DNA of 64,000 nucleotides from an uncultured Oscillospiraceae bacterium (GCA_949289045.1 CASEMN010000001.1:62001-126000), one strand, 5' to 3'; shown: positions 8,132 through 17,203, counted from the stretch's first letter. Program-made: numbers and translations. The notes: generated by a model from the sequence alone, not told the origin.

Positions 8132-9616
8132 TTGGCTAAAAAAGTTGTATTTCTTACAGGTTCTTCAGGAACCATGGGCTTTCAGGGTTTTAAAGAGCTC
8201 TATGCAAAGAGAGATCTCTATGACATCGTTCTCTTAAACCGCGGAAGTGAAAAGAACAAGGAAAAGTTCAAAGAGTATGAGAACGACCCAAGCGTTAAGC
8301 TTGTATGGGGCGACCTCATGAATTACGAAGACGTTCTCAAGTGCGTAACAGGTGCTGATTACGTTCTTCACGTTGGTGGTATGGTTTCTCCTGCTGCTGA
8401 CTATTATCCCAAGCGCACAATGAAGACTAACACAACTGCTGTTAAGAACATTGTTGCAGCAATCAAAGCTCAGCCCGATCCTGATGCTATCAAGCTTGTT
8501 TACATAGGAACAGTTGCCCAGACAGGTGACCGTAATCCTCCCATTCACTGGGCAAGAACAGGCGACCCCATCAACATCAGCGTATACGACCACTATGCAA
8601 TCAGTAAGACAATCGCTGAGAGCATTGTAGCTGAGTCAGGACTTAAGCACTGGGTATCACTTCGTCAGTCCGGTATCCTTTATCCTGCAATCCTTAAAAA
8701 CTATGACCCCATCATGTTCCACGTTCCGATCAACGGCGTTCTTGAGTGGGCAACTGTTGAGGATTCAGGCCGTCTTCTTGCAAACGTCTGCGGTGACGAT
8801 GTTCCCGAAGAGTTCTGGAGAAGATTCTACAACATCGGTAGTGGTGCTTCCTACAGAATTACTAACTATGAGTTCGAAGAGTATCTTCTTAAGGCAATCG
8901 GTCTTTCTTCTCCCAAGAAGATTTTCGACTGCAACTGGTTCACTCTTCAGAACTTCCACGGTCAGTGGTATGCTGACTCTGATGTTCTTGAGAGCTATCT
9001 CCACTTCAGAGCTAACATCCCTGTTGACAAGTATTTCGAAGAACTCTCAAAGACAGTACCTTCATACTACAAGCTTGCTAAGATTATTCCTCCTGCCCTT
9101 ATTAAGAAGCTCGGCATGGAGCCCATGGCAAATAAGGCTAAGTATGGTACAATGACATGGATCAAGAACAACATTACTCCCAGAATCACAGCTTACTACG
9201 GAAGCTATGAGAAGTGGAAGAACATCGGTACATGGGATACATTCAAGATTGTTCATCCTTCTGAGGAAGTTACTTATCTTGACCACGGTTATGATGAGAC
9301 AAAGCCCTTCGAGGAGCTTACAATCGAAGATATGAAGAAAGCAGCAGCTTTCCGCGGAGGCGAGTGCCTCTCCGATACAATGGAGAGCGTTTACAAGCCT
9401 CTTAAGTGGAAGTGTGCATTCGGTCACGAGTTTGAGATGACTCCCAACCTTGTTCTCCGTGGCGGTCACTGGTGCCCAGATTGTCTTCCCGCTCCCTGGA
9501 ACTATTCTGAGATTGCAAAGGTTAACCCCTTCTTCGCTCAGGTTTGGTATCCGCTTCATGACAAAGATGAGCATTGCTACTACGATGAGAGCATCTTTGA
9601 GGGAATGGAAGGCTAA
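8132..9616 (+). CDS. Extended SDR (NAD-dependent epimerase/dehydratase) with C-terminal zinc-ribbon
   Basis: The start is taken as TTG at 8132, because GGAGGG at 8120-8125 sits 6 bases upstream; an in-frame ATG at 8072 has no RBS. The protein is then 494 aa. Residues 1-300 form an extended short-chain dehydrogenase: TGSSGTMG nucleotide loop, and YAISK matching YxxxK. The last 85 residues hold a Cys/His motif, KCAFGHEF then HWCPDC, like the small treble-clef/zinc-ribbon modules of DUF4379 type. I do not know this fusion as a named enzyme. C-ending codons dominate, suggesting very high expression. The substrate is unknown; a sugar nucleotide or a sterol/bile-acid-like hydroxyl are possibilities only. 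Confidence 0.8.
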   Translation: MAKKVVFLTGSSGTMGFQGFKELYAKRDLYDIVLLNRGSEKNKEKFKEYENDPSVKLVWGDLMNYEDVLKCVTGADYVLHVGGMVSPAADYYPKRTMKTNTTAVKNIVAAIKAQPDPDAIKLVYIGTVAQTGDRNPPIHWARTGDPINISVYDHYAISKTIAESIVAESGLKHWVSLRQSGILYPAILKNYDPIMFHVPINGVLEWATVEDSGRLLANVCGDDVPEEFWRRFYNIGSGASYRITNYEFEEYLLKAIGLSSPKKIFDCNWFTLQNFHGQWYADSDVLESYLHFRANIPVDKYFEELSKTVPSYYKLAKIIPPALIKKLGMEPMANKAKYGTMTWIKNNITPRITAYYGSYEKWKNIGTWDTFKIVHPSEEVTYLDHGYDETKPFEELTIEDMKKAAAFRGGECLSDTMESVYKPLKWKCAFGHEFEMTPNLVLRGGHWCPDCLPAPWNYSEIAKVNPFFAQVWYPLHDKDEHCYYDESIFEGMEG

Positions 9617-9641
9617 TAAGCTTATAACCAATAAGATTTTA

Positions 9642-9674
9642 GGCAGCACAGATTTTTTCTGTGCTGCTTTTTTG
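9642..9674 (+). terminator. Intrinsic terminator of the SDR gene
   Basis: Perfect stem GCAGCACAG / CTGTGCTGC with a T-rich loop and TTTTTT tail. Confidence 0.92.
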
Positions 9675-9836
9675 TACTTTTTGATAAAATAAATAGAATG
9701 GATTATAAATTTACTGTATTTTTTAACTTTGTGAGCTTATTCTATTTACTTTTAAGTTTTAGTGTGCTAAAATTTTACAGAATTAAACTTTAATACTTAA
9801 AAGTTTGAAAGTGCTTAAAATATAGGAGGTTTTTTC

Positions 9837-10127
9837 ATGAATTCCAAATTAAAAGACCCTAATATTGACTTTCTTTTTAAAGCCATACTTGAGTTAAAAA
9901 CCATGGATGAATGTTATGATTTCTTTGAAGATTTATGTACAATAACTGAGCTTAAATCCATTTCTCAGAGAATTGTAGTTGCTCATATGCTCAGTGAAAA
10001 GCGTGTATACAGCGATATTGTTAAGGAAACTGGTGCGAGCACTGCTACTATAAGCAGGGTAAACCGTTCTCTTAATTACGGTAATGACGGATACGAATGT
10101 GTCTTTGAAAGGCTGAAAAATAAGTGA
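9837..10127 (+). CDS. TrpR-like transcriptional regulator (YerC/YecD family)
   Basis: Protein of 96 aa matching the Trp-repressor-like YerC family of Firmicutes: helical N-terminus (FLFKAILELKTMDECYDFFE), then the repressor helix-turn-helix region SISQRIVVAHMLSEKRVYSD followed by ETGASTATISRVNRSL. Length is typical (about 95-105 aa). Start ATG follows AGGAGG. It overlaps the methyltransferase start by 4 bases (GTGA), so the two are coupled. The ligand of this family is not settled, so tryptophan is not assumed. Confidence 0.88.
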   Translation: MNSKLKDPNIDFLFKAILELKTMDECYDFFEDLCTITELKSISQRIVVAHMLSEKRVYSDIVKETGASTATISRVNRSLNYGNDGYECVFERLKNK

Positions 10128-10867
10128 GCAGATACGGATCTTTTGCGGAATATTATGATTCCCTTACTTCTAATGTGTCCTATGATGAGACTGCAAAATA
10201 TGTTGCGGATATCCTTAATGAAAACGGTATAAAGAAAGGAATACTCCTTGACCTTGCCTGCGGTACCGGTACTATGAGCGTACAGATGGCTAAGAGAGGT
10301 TATGAGGTAATAGGTATAGATAATTCTCCTGAGATGCTCAGTGAAGCCCGCGAAAAGGCTTGTGAAGCGGGGGAAGATATACTTTTCCTGTGTCAGGATA
10401 TGTGCGATATAGACCTTTACGGAACGGTTGAGTGTACTATCTGTCTTCTTGACAGCCTCAATCATCTTGAAAGTGAAGAAGAGCTGTTGTCAGCTTTCAA
10501 GGGAGTATCTCTGTTTACGGTACCGGGAGGCTTGTTCATATTTGATGTAAATACACAGTATAAGCACAAATATGTTTTGGGCAATAATACCTTTGTCTAT
10601 GATAACGATGATGTCTACTGTGTATGGCAGAATGAATATGACGATGAAAGCAAAACGGTGGAGATTTTTCTCGACTTTTTCGAGGAGGAAAATGGGCTTT
10701 ACCGCAGAAGCAGTGAATATTTTACTGAGAGTGCTTTTTCGGATGAAACTATTAGGAGACTTTTAAAGGAAGCCGGATTTTCCGATGTAAAAGCCTATGG
10801 CGAGCTAAGCAGAAACGCCCCGTCTGAGACAGAGGAGCGGATATTTTACGTTGCAAGGAAGGATTAA
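10124..10867 (+). CDS. Class I SAM-dependent methyltransferase
   Basis: Protein of 247 aa with a GTG start overlapping the TrpR-like stop. SAM-binding motif I is LLDLACGTGTMSVQMAKRGY; motif II region is IGIDNSPEML; a later acidic motif is LFLCQDMCDIDL. Seven-stranded Rossmann methyltransferase of the YodH/UbiE-like group. Acceptor substrate cannot be told. It ends 5 bases before hslO. Confidence 0.85.
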   Translation: MSRYGSFAEYYDSLTSNVSYDETAKYVADILNENGIKKGILLDLACGTGTMSVQMAKRGYEVIGIDNSPEMLSEAREKACEAGEDILFLCQDMCDIDLYGTVECTICLLDSLNHLESEEELLSAFKGVSLFTVPGGLFIFDVNTQYKHKYVLGNNTFVYDNDDVYCVWQNEYDDESKTVEIFLDFFEEENGLYRRSSEYFTESAFSDETIRRLLKEAGFSDVKAYGELSRNAPSETEERIFYVARKD

Positions 10868-10872
10868 TAAAA

Positions 10873-11754
10873 ATGGGTAAAATAGTCAGATGCATAACCG
10901 TTGACGGTTCTGTTGCCTGTATGGCGACAGACAGTACCGATATAGTTTCTGAAATGGAGCGTATACACAAAACCTCTGCAGTTAACACAGCGGCTTTGGG
11001 CAGACTGTTGACCGGTGCATCTCTTATGGGAGATATGCTTAAAAACCGTGAAGATAGTCTCACTCTGCGTATTAACGGTTCAGGTCCTGCGGGACAGCTT
11101 GTTGCGGTTTCCGACAGCAGCGGAAACGTACGTGGATATATTGAAAATCCGGTTGTAGAGATTCCTCTTAACAGCAGGGGAAAGCTGGATGTTGCAGGTA
11201 CTGTGGGTCGAGACGGTTATCTTACAGTTATAAAGGATATGGGGATGAAAGAACCCTATGTGGGACAGGTTCCCATTGTTTCGGGAGAAATTGCTGAGGA
11301 TATTACAAGCTATTATGCTGTAAGTGAGCAGATACCCACGGTCTGTGCTCTCGGAGTGCTTGTAAATCCTGATTTGACCGTAAAGGCCGCAGGAGGCTTT
11401 TTAATAAACGTTTTGCCTTTTGCCGAAGATAGTGTACTGGATAAACTTGAAAAGGCGATAGAAGGCTTAGAGCCTGTTACACAGATGCTCACCGATGGTT
11501 TAACTCCGGAGGAAATCTGTCGCCACGTAATGAAAGGATTTGAGCTGGATATCCTTGATGAAAGTGATGCTTCATATAAATGTACATGCAGCCGTGAGCG
11601 TATGGAGCGTGCACTTATAAGCTTGGGCAAAAAGGAACTTGAGGAGCTTTCAGAAGATCCCGAAACAGAAATTTCCTGTGATTTTTGCAAAAATTCTTAT
11701 AAATTTACATCTTCTCAGATAAAAGACCTTGCAAAACAGGCTTCAAAAGAGTAA
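10873..11754 (+). CDS. hslO: Hsp33 redox-regulated chaperone
   Basis: Cytoplasmic holdase of 293 aa, activated by disulfide formation. The N-terminal Hsp33 domain shows GRLLTGASLMGDML and RINGSGPAGQLVAVSD. The C-terminal zinc switch has CTC (about residue 236) and CDFC (about residue 271), the CxC...CxxC pattern. Length matches family members (about 290 aa). It is the third gene of the TrpR-like/methyltransferase/hslO unit. A perfect 13-bp hairpin follows. Confidence 0.95.
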   Translation: MGKIVRCITVDGSVACMATDSTDIVSEMERIHKTSAVNTAALGRLLTGASLMGDMLKNREDSLTLRINGSGPAGQLVAVSDSSGNVRGYIENPVVEIPLNSRGKLDVAGTVGRDGYLTVIKDMGMKEPYVGQVPIVSGEIAEDITSYYAVSEQIPTVCALGVLVNPDLTVKAAGGFLINVLPFAEDSVLDKLEKAIEGLEPVTQMLTDGLTPEEICRHVMKGFELDILDESDASYKCTCSRERMERALISLGKKELEELSEDPETEISCDFCKNSYKFTSSQIKDLAKQASKE

Positions 11755-11766
11755 AATGGTAAAAGT

Positions 11767-11796
11767 TCAAAGAAGCTGTATCAACAGCTTCTTTGA
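11767..11796 (+). terminator. Hairpin after hslO
   Basis: A perfect 13-bp inverted repeat, TCAAAGAAGCTGT / ACAGCTTCTTTGA, with a 4-base loop. There is no T tract, so termination strength is uncertain. Confidence 0.5.
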
Positions 11797-11879
11797 CTGT
11801 CAAAATTGTCCATAAATGCTTATAGGTTTTTCATGACTTTTAAATCTGCAAAAAAATTCAAAAAATTTCAAAATACCTA

Positions 11880-11908
11880 TTGACTTTACGGTGACAATTT
11901 GATATTAT
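11880..11908 (+). promoter_or_regulatory. Promoter of the tRNA cluster
   Basis: TTGACT (11880-11885), 17-base spacer, TATTAT (11903-11908); tRNA-Gly starts 17 bases later. Confidence 0.7.
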
Positions 11909-11924
11909 TATTAGCGTCGCAGAT

Positions 11925-11998
11925 GCGGGTGTAGTTCAATGGTAGAATCCCAGCCTTCCAAGCTGGTTGTGTGGGTTCGATTCCCATCACCCGCTCCA
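11925..11998 (+). tRNA. tRNA-Gly (anticodon TCC)
   Basis: Full cloverleaf with acceptor GCGGGTG/CACCCGC, anticodon loop CTTCCAA, T-loop GGTTCGATTCC and encoded CCA. Confidence 0.97.
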
Positions 11999-12007
11999 TT
12001 TTTTTGT

Positions 12008-12084
<77 letters not shown>

Positions 12085-12087
12085 TAT

Positions 12088-12165
12088 GGTGGATATAGCT
12101 CAGCTGGTTAGAGTGCCAGGTTGTGGCCCTGGAGGTCGTCGGTTCGAATCCGATTATCCACCCCA
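12088..12165 (+). tRNA. tRNA-His (anticodon GTG)
   Basis: Acceptor GTGGATA/TATCCAC with the extra G(-1) facing discriminator C, the histidine identity element. Anticodon loop TTGTGGC; CCA encoded. Confidence 0.97.
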
Positions 12166-12168
12166 TAT

Positions 12169-12200
12169 TACGCAAAGCAATTCTTTGCTTTGCGTATTTT
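12169..12200 (+). terminator. Hairpin within the tRNA cluster
   Basis: Stem TACGCAAAGC / GCTTTGCGTA followed by TTTT, between tRNA-His and tRNA-Gln. It probably ends the Gly-Arg-His transcript or acts as a partial terminator. Confidence 0.75.
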
Positions 12201-12217
12201 AATATAATAAGGAATAT

Positions 12218-12292
12218 TGGGGTGTAGCCAAGGGGTAAGGCAACGGACTTTGACTCCGTCATTCGCTGGTTCAAATCCAGCCATCCCAGCCA
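12218..12292 (+). tRNA. tRNA-Gln (anticodon TTG)
   Basis: Acceptor TGGGGTG/CATCCCA, anticodon loop CTTTGAC, T-arm GGTTCAAATCC and encoded CCA. U1-A72 is typical of tRNA-Gln. Confidence 0.96.
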
Positions 12293-12294
12293 GA

Positions 12295-12325
12295 AAAAGC
12301 GCTTCTTACGAAGCGCTTTTTTAAA
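12295..12325 (+). terminator. Terminator after tRNA-Gln
   Basis: AAAAGCGCTTC / GAAGCGCTTTT stem with a TTAC loop and T tail. Confidence 0.9.
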
Positions 12326-12448
12326 TACCAAGAACTTTCAAAAGGCTAAACCGCATCTAAACTGATGGATTACATAATTAAACCGCAGGTCGGTTGAGTA
12401 TAATGAGCTGATATGATATGGTGGATTTAAGAAAAGGGAGGTATAACG

Positions 12449-12850
12449 ATGAAAAAAACACTGGGTATGACAATTTCAGAATTGAGAAAGAAACAGGGCA
12501 TGACACAGCTTGATCTTGCTAATTTAATGGGAGTGACGGATAAAGCAGTTTCAAAATGGGAGAGAGATTTATCCTGTCCTGATATAAATTCATTTCCTCA
12601 TTTGGCTCAGGTGCTCCATGTTTCCTTTGATGAGCTTTTGCAGGTAAAAACACAGCCCAAGGTCAAAGAGAAGAAAAAAGTCAATGAAATAGTGAACGTA
12701 GCTTTAAGGGGCGTAGCTTTGGCAATGGGCATTGCTGTTGCGGTGCTTTCTATACTCGGAGAAACGGACTCAAAGACAGCTTTTATCATGCTGGGTATAG
12801 GTCTTGCAAGTCTCTCCGTTTCTGCTTTGCAGGAAAAGGGTGAAAAGTAA
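12449..12850 (+). CDS. XRE-family regulator with C-terminal membrane anchor
   Basis: Protein of 133 aa. The N-terminal Cro/CI helix-turn-helix (ISELRKKQGMTQLDLANLMG, then VTDKAVSKWERD) ends near residue 65 with the usual SFDELLQ. Two hydrophobic segments at about 84-102 (VALRGVALAMGIAVAVLSIL) and 106-122 suggest a small membrane hairpin. RBS AAAAGGGAGG precedes the ATG. It is a single-gene unit with terminators on both sides. Target genes are unknown. Confidence 0.85.
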   Translation: MKKTLGMTISELRKKQGMTQLDLANLMGVTDKAVSKWERDLSCPDINSFPHLAQVLHVSFDELLQVKTQPKVKEKKKVNEIVNVALRGVALAMGIAVAVLSILGETDSKTAFIMLGIGLASLSVSALQEKGEK

Positions 12851-12876
12851 CTGTCAGCACTGAATTAAATGGTGAA

Positions 12877-12916
12877 CCGGAGCAGGCATTTTAGCTTGCT
12901 TCGGCTTTTTGTTTTT
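12877..12916 (+). terminator. Terminator after the XRE gene
   Basis: 11-bp stem CCGGAGCAGGC / GCTTGCTTCGG including G-T pairs, then CTTTTTGTTTTT. Confidence 0.85.
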
Positions 12917-13015
12917 AAGGAAAAGTAAAAGCAACGTATGTATAATTCTGTTGTAAAAAATATTTTTGTGGTTTATACTGTTTCTTAGCAGAAAACAGTT
13001 AAAGGAGAGGTAAAA

Positions 13016-14383
13016 ATGAAGCTTGCGGTAATAGGCGGCGGAGGAGTCCGCTCAATGTTTCTTGCCAAAAGTCTGGTTCAAAGCGCAAAGACTACTGGAA
13101 TAAGTGAAATAGTCTTTATGGATAACAATGAGACAAAGCTGCGAATTTACGGCGGTATGGCAAAACAGGTGGCAAAGCGGATAGATGAAAGTATTAAATT
13201 TACCCTTACTTCTGGTGCGGTGGAAGCGGTAAAGGATGCCTCTTATGTTATTACAACTATAAGAGTTGGCGAAGACGAAATGCGTGTAAAAGACGAGAAA
13301 ACGGCTCTTAATAGGGGGATTCTCGGTCAGGAAACAACAGGAGCGGCAGGCTTTTCTTTCGCTATGCGTTCCGTTCCGGCTCTTAAAGAATACTGCGAGC
13401 TCATAAAGAAGTATTCAAAGCCTTGCGTAAAGGTATTCAACTTCACAAATCCTGCCGGAGTTGTCTCTCAGACTCTTCGTGATATGGGATATGATTTTAC
13501 ATACGGAATATGTGATGCTCCAAGCAGTCTTCTCCATGATTTTGCTTCCCTTTATGGAAAAAGCCAGGATGAAATAACAGGAGAGTGTTACGGACTTAAC
13601 CATCTTTCCTTTTTCAGCAGTATAAAGCTCTGTGGAAGGGAGATAATGCCGGAGCTTATTGAAGATGAGAGAATATATCATAAAACGGAGATGCGTTTTT
13701 TCGAGCCTGAGCTTGTAAAAAAGCAGGGATGCATTTTAAATGAATATCTCTATTATTTTTATTACCGTGAAAAAGCCGTTGAGAATATTTTGAAAGCCGG
13801 AAAAACAAGAGGCGAGGTTATCTGCGAAATAAACAGAGAAATGACTAAAGAGCTTTCAGATATGGACATTGAAAATGATTTTGATTCCTGTCTCAAGGTT
13901 TTTGAAAAATGGTATGGTAAACGTGAAAGCGCATACATGGCAAATGAAACAGGTGTAGCAAACGATAAGCCTCCCTTTAAATTTGACATTTATTCAAAGG
14001 ATGAGGGCGGATATGCGGGAGTTGCCCTTAAATACATAAAATCAGTACGCAGCGGCAAGGATACCCAGATGATTTTGTGTGTTCCAAATAACGGAGCTGT
14101 AAAAGAGCTGAGAGACGATGATGTAATAGAGGTAACCTGCGATTTAGTAAACGGAGAATGTGTTCCCCATAAGTTTGAGAATCTGAGTGAAATAAATTTA
14201 GAACTTATAAGAAGAGTAAAGCTTTATGAAAGACTTGCTTCAAAGGCTATCAGAGAAAAAAGCATAGATGCGGCAGTTGACTGTCTGATGGTACATCCCC
14301 TTGTGAATTCATATTCTCTTGCAAGGGAACTGGTAGAAGAATATCTTAATTTGAATAAAGAATATAGCGGAGAGTGGAAATAA
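13016..14383 (+). CDS. Glycoside hydrolase family 4 (NAD- and Mn-dependent glycosidase)
   Basis: Protein of 455 aa. The N-terminal NAD fold is LAVIGGGGVRS. Family 4 signatures are VFNFTNPAGVVSQTLRD, the metal-ligand cysteine in YGICDAPSSL and the metal-ligand histidine in YGLNHLSFF. GH4 enzymes cleave glycosides by a redox elimination mechanism, many acting on 6-phosphosugars. The specific substrate (phospho-glucoside, galactoside or uronide) cannot be told. It overlaps the PfkB kinase by one base (TAATG), so the two probably act in one sugar pathway. RBS AAAGGAGAGG. Confidence 0.85.
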   Translation: MKLAVIGGGGVRSMFLAKSLVQSAKTTGISEIVFMDNNETKLRIYGGMAKQVAKRIDESIKFTLTSGAVEAVKDASYVITTIRVGEDEMRVKDEKTALNRGILGQETTGAAGFSFAMRSVPALKEYCELIKKYSKPCVKVFNFTNPAGVVSQTLRDMGYDFTYGICDAPSSLLHDFASLYGKSQDEITGECYGLNHLSFFSSIKLCGREIMPELIEDERIYHKTEMRFFEPELVKKQGCILNEYLYYFYYREKAVENILKAGKTRGEVICEINREMTKELSDMDIENDFDSCLKVFEKWYGKRESAYMANETGVANDKPPFKFDIYSKDEGGYAGVALKYIKSVRSGKDTQMILCVPNNGAVKELRDDDVIEVTCDLVNGECVPHKFENLSEINLELIRRVKLYERLASKAIREKSIDAAVDCLMVHPLVNSYSLARELVEEYLNLNKEYSGEWK

Positions 14384-15282
14384 TGAGTTTTGCGGCAGGA
14401 GTAGGATTTGCAAATGTAGATTTGCTTTATGGAGGAATGTCTGCAATTCCTCAGGAGAGCGAAGAAATATATGCCCGTGATTTTAATATGAAGCTTGGCG
14501 GCGGAATTCCGGCGACCATGATAAATCTCGGCAGACTGGGGGTTCCTGTACGTCTCGGAAGCTTCACGGGTCATGATTTCTTTTCAAAGTTTGCCGAAGA
14601 GAAGATAAGGGAAACCGGTGTTGAATATAGAAATTTATATTCGGGCGACGGTATGCCTGTTACTTTAACCAGTGCTATTATCACAGCCAATGACAGAGCT
14701 TTTGTTTCTTATACCGACGGAGCGGAAATAGACGAAAAAGTTATGGAGGATGTCTATTCGGTTATAAAGGGAGCTAAGGTTGCCGATATGGACGCCAATT
14801 TTATTGACGCATACAGGAGAGCCAATGCGGACGGAACAAAGCTTGTCTTTGATATGGGCTGGGACGGCGAAATGAGTTTGGATAAATACAAAGAATGTTT
14901 AGAGGTCGCAGATTTTTACACACCCAACACCAAGGAAGCTCTTAAAATCACAGGAGCCGATACAGTGGAAAAAGCGGCAGACATTCTTTCCGATTACTTT
15001 GAATACGTTATAATTAAGCTCGATAAAAAAGGAACTCTTGTCAAGCATAACGGGAAAAGCACAGTTATAGAGCCTTTGCCGGGAATAACCCGTGTTGATT
15101 CAACAGGAGCGGGAGATGCATTTGTGACGGGATTCCTTTACGGACTATATAACGATATGGATATAAATAAATGTGCCGCATATGGCAATGTTTTGGGAGG
15201 CCTTTGTGTTGCCGGATACGGATGCCTTATTGACAATCTCAGTGAAGAGCTCGTTAAGCAGCAGGTAAAGAAAATATTATAA
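14383..15282 (+). CDS. PfkB-family carbohydrate kinase
   Basis: The ATG at 14383 is chosen because GGAGAG lies 8 bases upstream; a GTG at 14374 would extend it by three residues. About 299 aa. Ribokinase-fold signatures: LGGGIPATMINLGRLG near the N-terminus and DSTGAGDAFVTGFLYG, with catalytic Asp in GAGD, near residue 250. The motif TPNTKEALKITG is also typical. It phosphorylates a sugar or nucleoside not identifiable here. Coupling to GH4 suggests it handles a sugar released by that enzyme. Confidence 0.87.
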   Translation: MSFAAGVGFANVDLLYGGMSAIPQESEEIYARDFNMKLGGGIPATMINLGRLGVPVRLGSFTGHDFFSKFAEEKIRETGVEYRNLYSGDGMPVTLTSAIITANDRAFVSYTDGAEIDEKVMEDVYSVIKGAKVADMDANFIDAYRRANADGTKLVFDMGWDGEMSLDKYKECLEVADFYTPNTKEALKITGADTVEKAADILSDYFEYVIIKLDKKGTLVKHNGKSTVIEPLPGITRVDSTGAGDAFVTGFLYGLYNDMDINKCAAYGNVLGGLCVAGYGCLIDNLSEELVKQQVKKIL

Positions 15283-15285
15283 AGG

Positions 15286-15909
15286 ATGTTAAATTTGGAT
15301 TGGTTTGAATTTGAAAACGCTGCAAAGGAAATAGGATATAAAACAGTTTGCGGAATAGACGAAGCGGGCAGAGGGCCTCTTGCAGGTCCTGTTTGTGCTG
15401 CGTGTGTGGTGCTTCGTGACGGTGAAATGATAGAGGGACTCAATGATTCAAAAAAGCTTACGGAGAAAAAGCGTGAAGCTCTTTTTAAGGAGATAACTGA
15501 AAAAGCAGTTGATTACTCTATTGCTATGGCATCGGAACAGGAGATTGATGAAATAAATATTTTGCAGGCAACTTTTCTTGCAATGCGCAGAGCTTTTGAG
15601 GGTCTTACAAAGGTATCTCCCGATTACGCCCTTATTGACGGAAATAAGACTCCAGGACTGCCCATTGAACAGGAAGCGGTAATAAAAGGAGATGCACGTT
15701 CTGCAAGTGTTGCAGCAGCTTCAATTCTCGCTAAAGTCACAAGGGACAGATATATGATGAATATTGATAAAGTCTATCCACAGTATTGTTTTTCAAAACA
15801 TAAGGGATACGGTACAAAGCTTCATTATCAGTGTCTTGATGAATACGGACCTTCACCTGTACACCGTCATACTTTTCTCAAAAAGTGGCAGGAAGGTAAA
15901 GCAAAGTGA
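15286..15909 (+). CDS. rnhB: Ribonuclease HII
   Basis: Protein of about 207 aa that removes RNA from RNA-DNA hybrids. Signature GIDEAGRGPLAGPV carries the first acidic pair (DE). Others are ALIDGNK, SILAKVTRDRYM and KHKGYGT. The start is uncertain: the ATG at 15286 overlaps AAAGGA, whereas a TTG at 15295 has that RBS at 8-base spacing and would remove three residues. The 3' end overlaps the yraN start by 4 bases. This rnhB-yraN order is common in Firmicutes. Confidence 0.95.
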   Translation: MLNLDWFEFENAAKEIGYKTVCGIDEAGRGPLAGPVCAACVVLRDGEMIEGLNDSKKLTEKKREALFKEITEKAVDYSIAMASEQEIDEINILQATFLAMRRAFEGLTKVSPDYALIDGNKTPGLPIEQEAVIKGDARSASVAAASILAKVTRDRYMMNIDKVYPQYCFSKHKGYGTKLHYQCLDEYGPSPVHRHTFLKKWQEGKAK

Positions 15910-16271
15910 AAGGCGGAAAGGGAGCCTACGGCGAATATGAAGCGGCAAGGTATTTGAGGAAAAAGGGCTATAATATAGTCAGTGTAAATTTCAGATGCCG
16001 TTTCGGTGAAATCGACATTATAGGCGAAAAGGACGGATTTTTGATTTTTGCTGAGGTAAAGACAAGAGATGAAAATTCCTTTTATACTCCCGCTGAAGCC
16101 GTCACTTATAAAAAGATACAGAGGCTTGTAAAAACTGCTCAGATATATCTCATGCAGAATGAAACCTCACTTCAGCCGAGGTTTGATGTAATAGAGGTAT
16201 ATACATCCGGAGGAAAAGTAAAAAGGATAAACCACATAGAAAATGCCTTTGAAGGGGTGAATGGGTTTTGA
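15906..16271 (+). CDS. yraN: UPF0102 family protein, endonuclease-like
   Basis: Protein of 121 aa with a GTG start overlapping rnhB. The restriction-endonuclease-like fold motifs are clear: GEYEAARYLRKKGY, then NFRCRFGEIDIIGEKDG and FAEVKTRD (E-x-K), followed by QRLVKTAQIYL. Full family length. Role unknown, although predicted to act on DNA; neighbouring rnhB supports a nucleic acid role. It overlaps the dipeptidase start by 4 bases. Confidence 0.92.
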   Translation: MKGGKGAYGEYEAARYLRKKGYNIVSVNFRCRFGEIDIIGEKDGFLIFAEVKTRDENSFYTPAEAVTYKKIQRLVKTAQIYLMQNETSLQPRFDVIEVYTSGGKVKRINHIENAFEGVNGF

Positions 16272-17203
16272 ATTTTTTTGATCTTCACTGTGACACAATA
16301 GGTGAATGTGCCAATAAGAACTTGCCTTTAAGAGAAAATAAGCTTCATATTTCCCTGGAAAAAGGGGCGTATCTTGATAACTGGGTTCAGGTTTTTGCAA
16401 TTTGGATGCCCGATGAAAAGCGTGGAAAAGAAGCGGCGGATTATTTTGACAGTGTTTACGATTATTATTTAAATCAGCTCGGTAAAAACGAAGATATAAT
16501 TTTGCCTTGCTTTACATCCGACGATATTTTAAAAGCTGAAAACGAAAATAAAACCGCTTCCATTCTGGCAGTTGAGGGCGGAAGTGTTTTACGGGGTGAT
16601 ATTGACAGAATAGAGCTTTTAAAGGAGCGGGGAGTAAAGATACTCACACTCACCTGGAACGGCGAAAACGAACTGGGAAGCGGATGTATGGCGAAAGAGG
16701 ATAAAGGTCTTACTGCTTTTGGAAAAAGTGCCGTTAAGGAGCTTTGCAATGTGGGTATTGTGCCTGATGTCTCACATTTGAGCGAAAAGGGTTTTTACGA
16801 TACGGCACAGGAAGTGGATTTTCCGTTTATAGCAAGTCATTCTGACTGCAATAAGGTATATCGTCATAAGCGCAACCTTACCGATGAACAGATAGATGAG
16901 ATTATAAGGCGAAAGGGTCTTATAGGAGTGAACTTTTATAAGAATTTTCTTTCAGATAATCCTGAAAGCGGATTTGACGGGGTTTTACGTCATCTTTATC
17001 ATATTTTGGAGCGGGGAGGAGAAAACGGCGCCGCCATGGGCTCTGATTTTGACGGCTGTGAAATTGCCGAAGAGCTTGGTGGAATAGAAAAAATTCCTCA
17101 ATTATGGGACTATCTAAACAAAAACGGTATACCGGAAGATACTCTTAATAGTTGCTTTTATGGAAATGCGAGAAATTTTTTCTTTAATGTTTTACATCGC
17201 TGA
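16268..17203 (+). CDS. Membrane dipeptidase, peptidase family M19
   Basis: TTG start overlapping yraN (TTGA). Protein of 311 aa with the M19 zinc motifs: FDLHCDT (HxD), AVEGGSVL, DVSHLSEKGF and ASHSDC, and GSDFDG near the C-terminus. Two zinc ions hydrolyse dipeptides; bacterial members are usually cytoplasmic and lack a signal peptide, as here. It is slightly shorter than many members (about 310-330 aa). Last gene of the GH4-kinase-rnhB-yraN run; thrC has its own promoter overlapping this gene's end. Confidence 0.9.
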   Translation: MNFFDLHCDTIGECANKNLPLRENKLHISLEKGAYLDNWVQVFAIWMPDEKRGKEAADYFDSVYDYYLNQLGKNEDIILPCFTSDDILKAENENKTASILAVEGGSVLRGDIDRIELLKERGVKILTLTWNGENELGSGCMAKEDKGLTAFGKSAVKELCNVGIVPDVSHLSEKGFYDTAQEVDFPFIASHSDCNKVYRHKRNLTDEQIDEIIRRKGLIGVNFYKNFLSDNPESGFDGVLRHLYHILERGGENGAAMGSDFDGCEIAEELGGIEKIPQLWDYLNKNGIPEDTLNSCFYGNARNFFFNVLHR

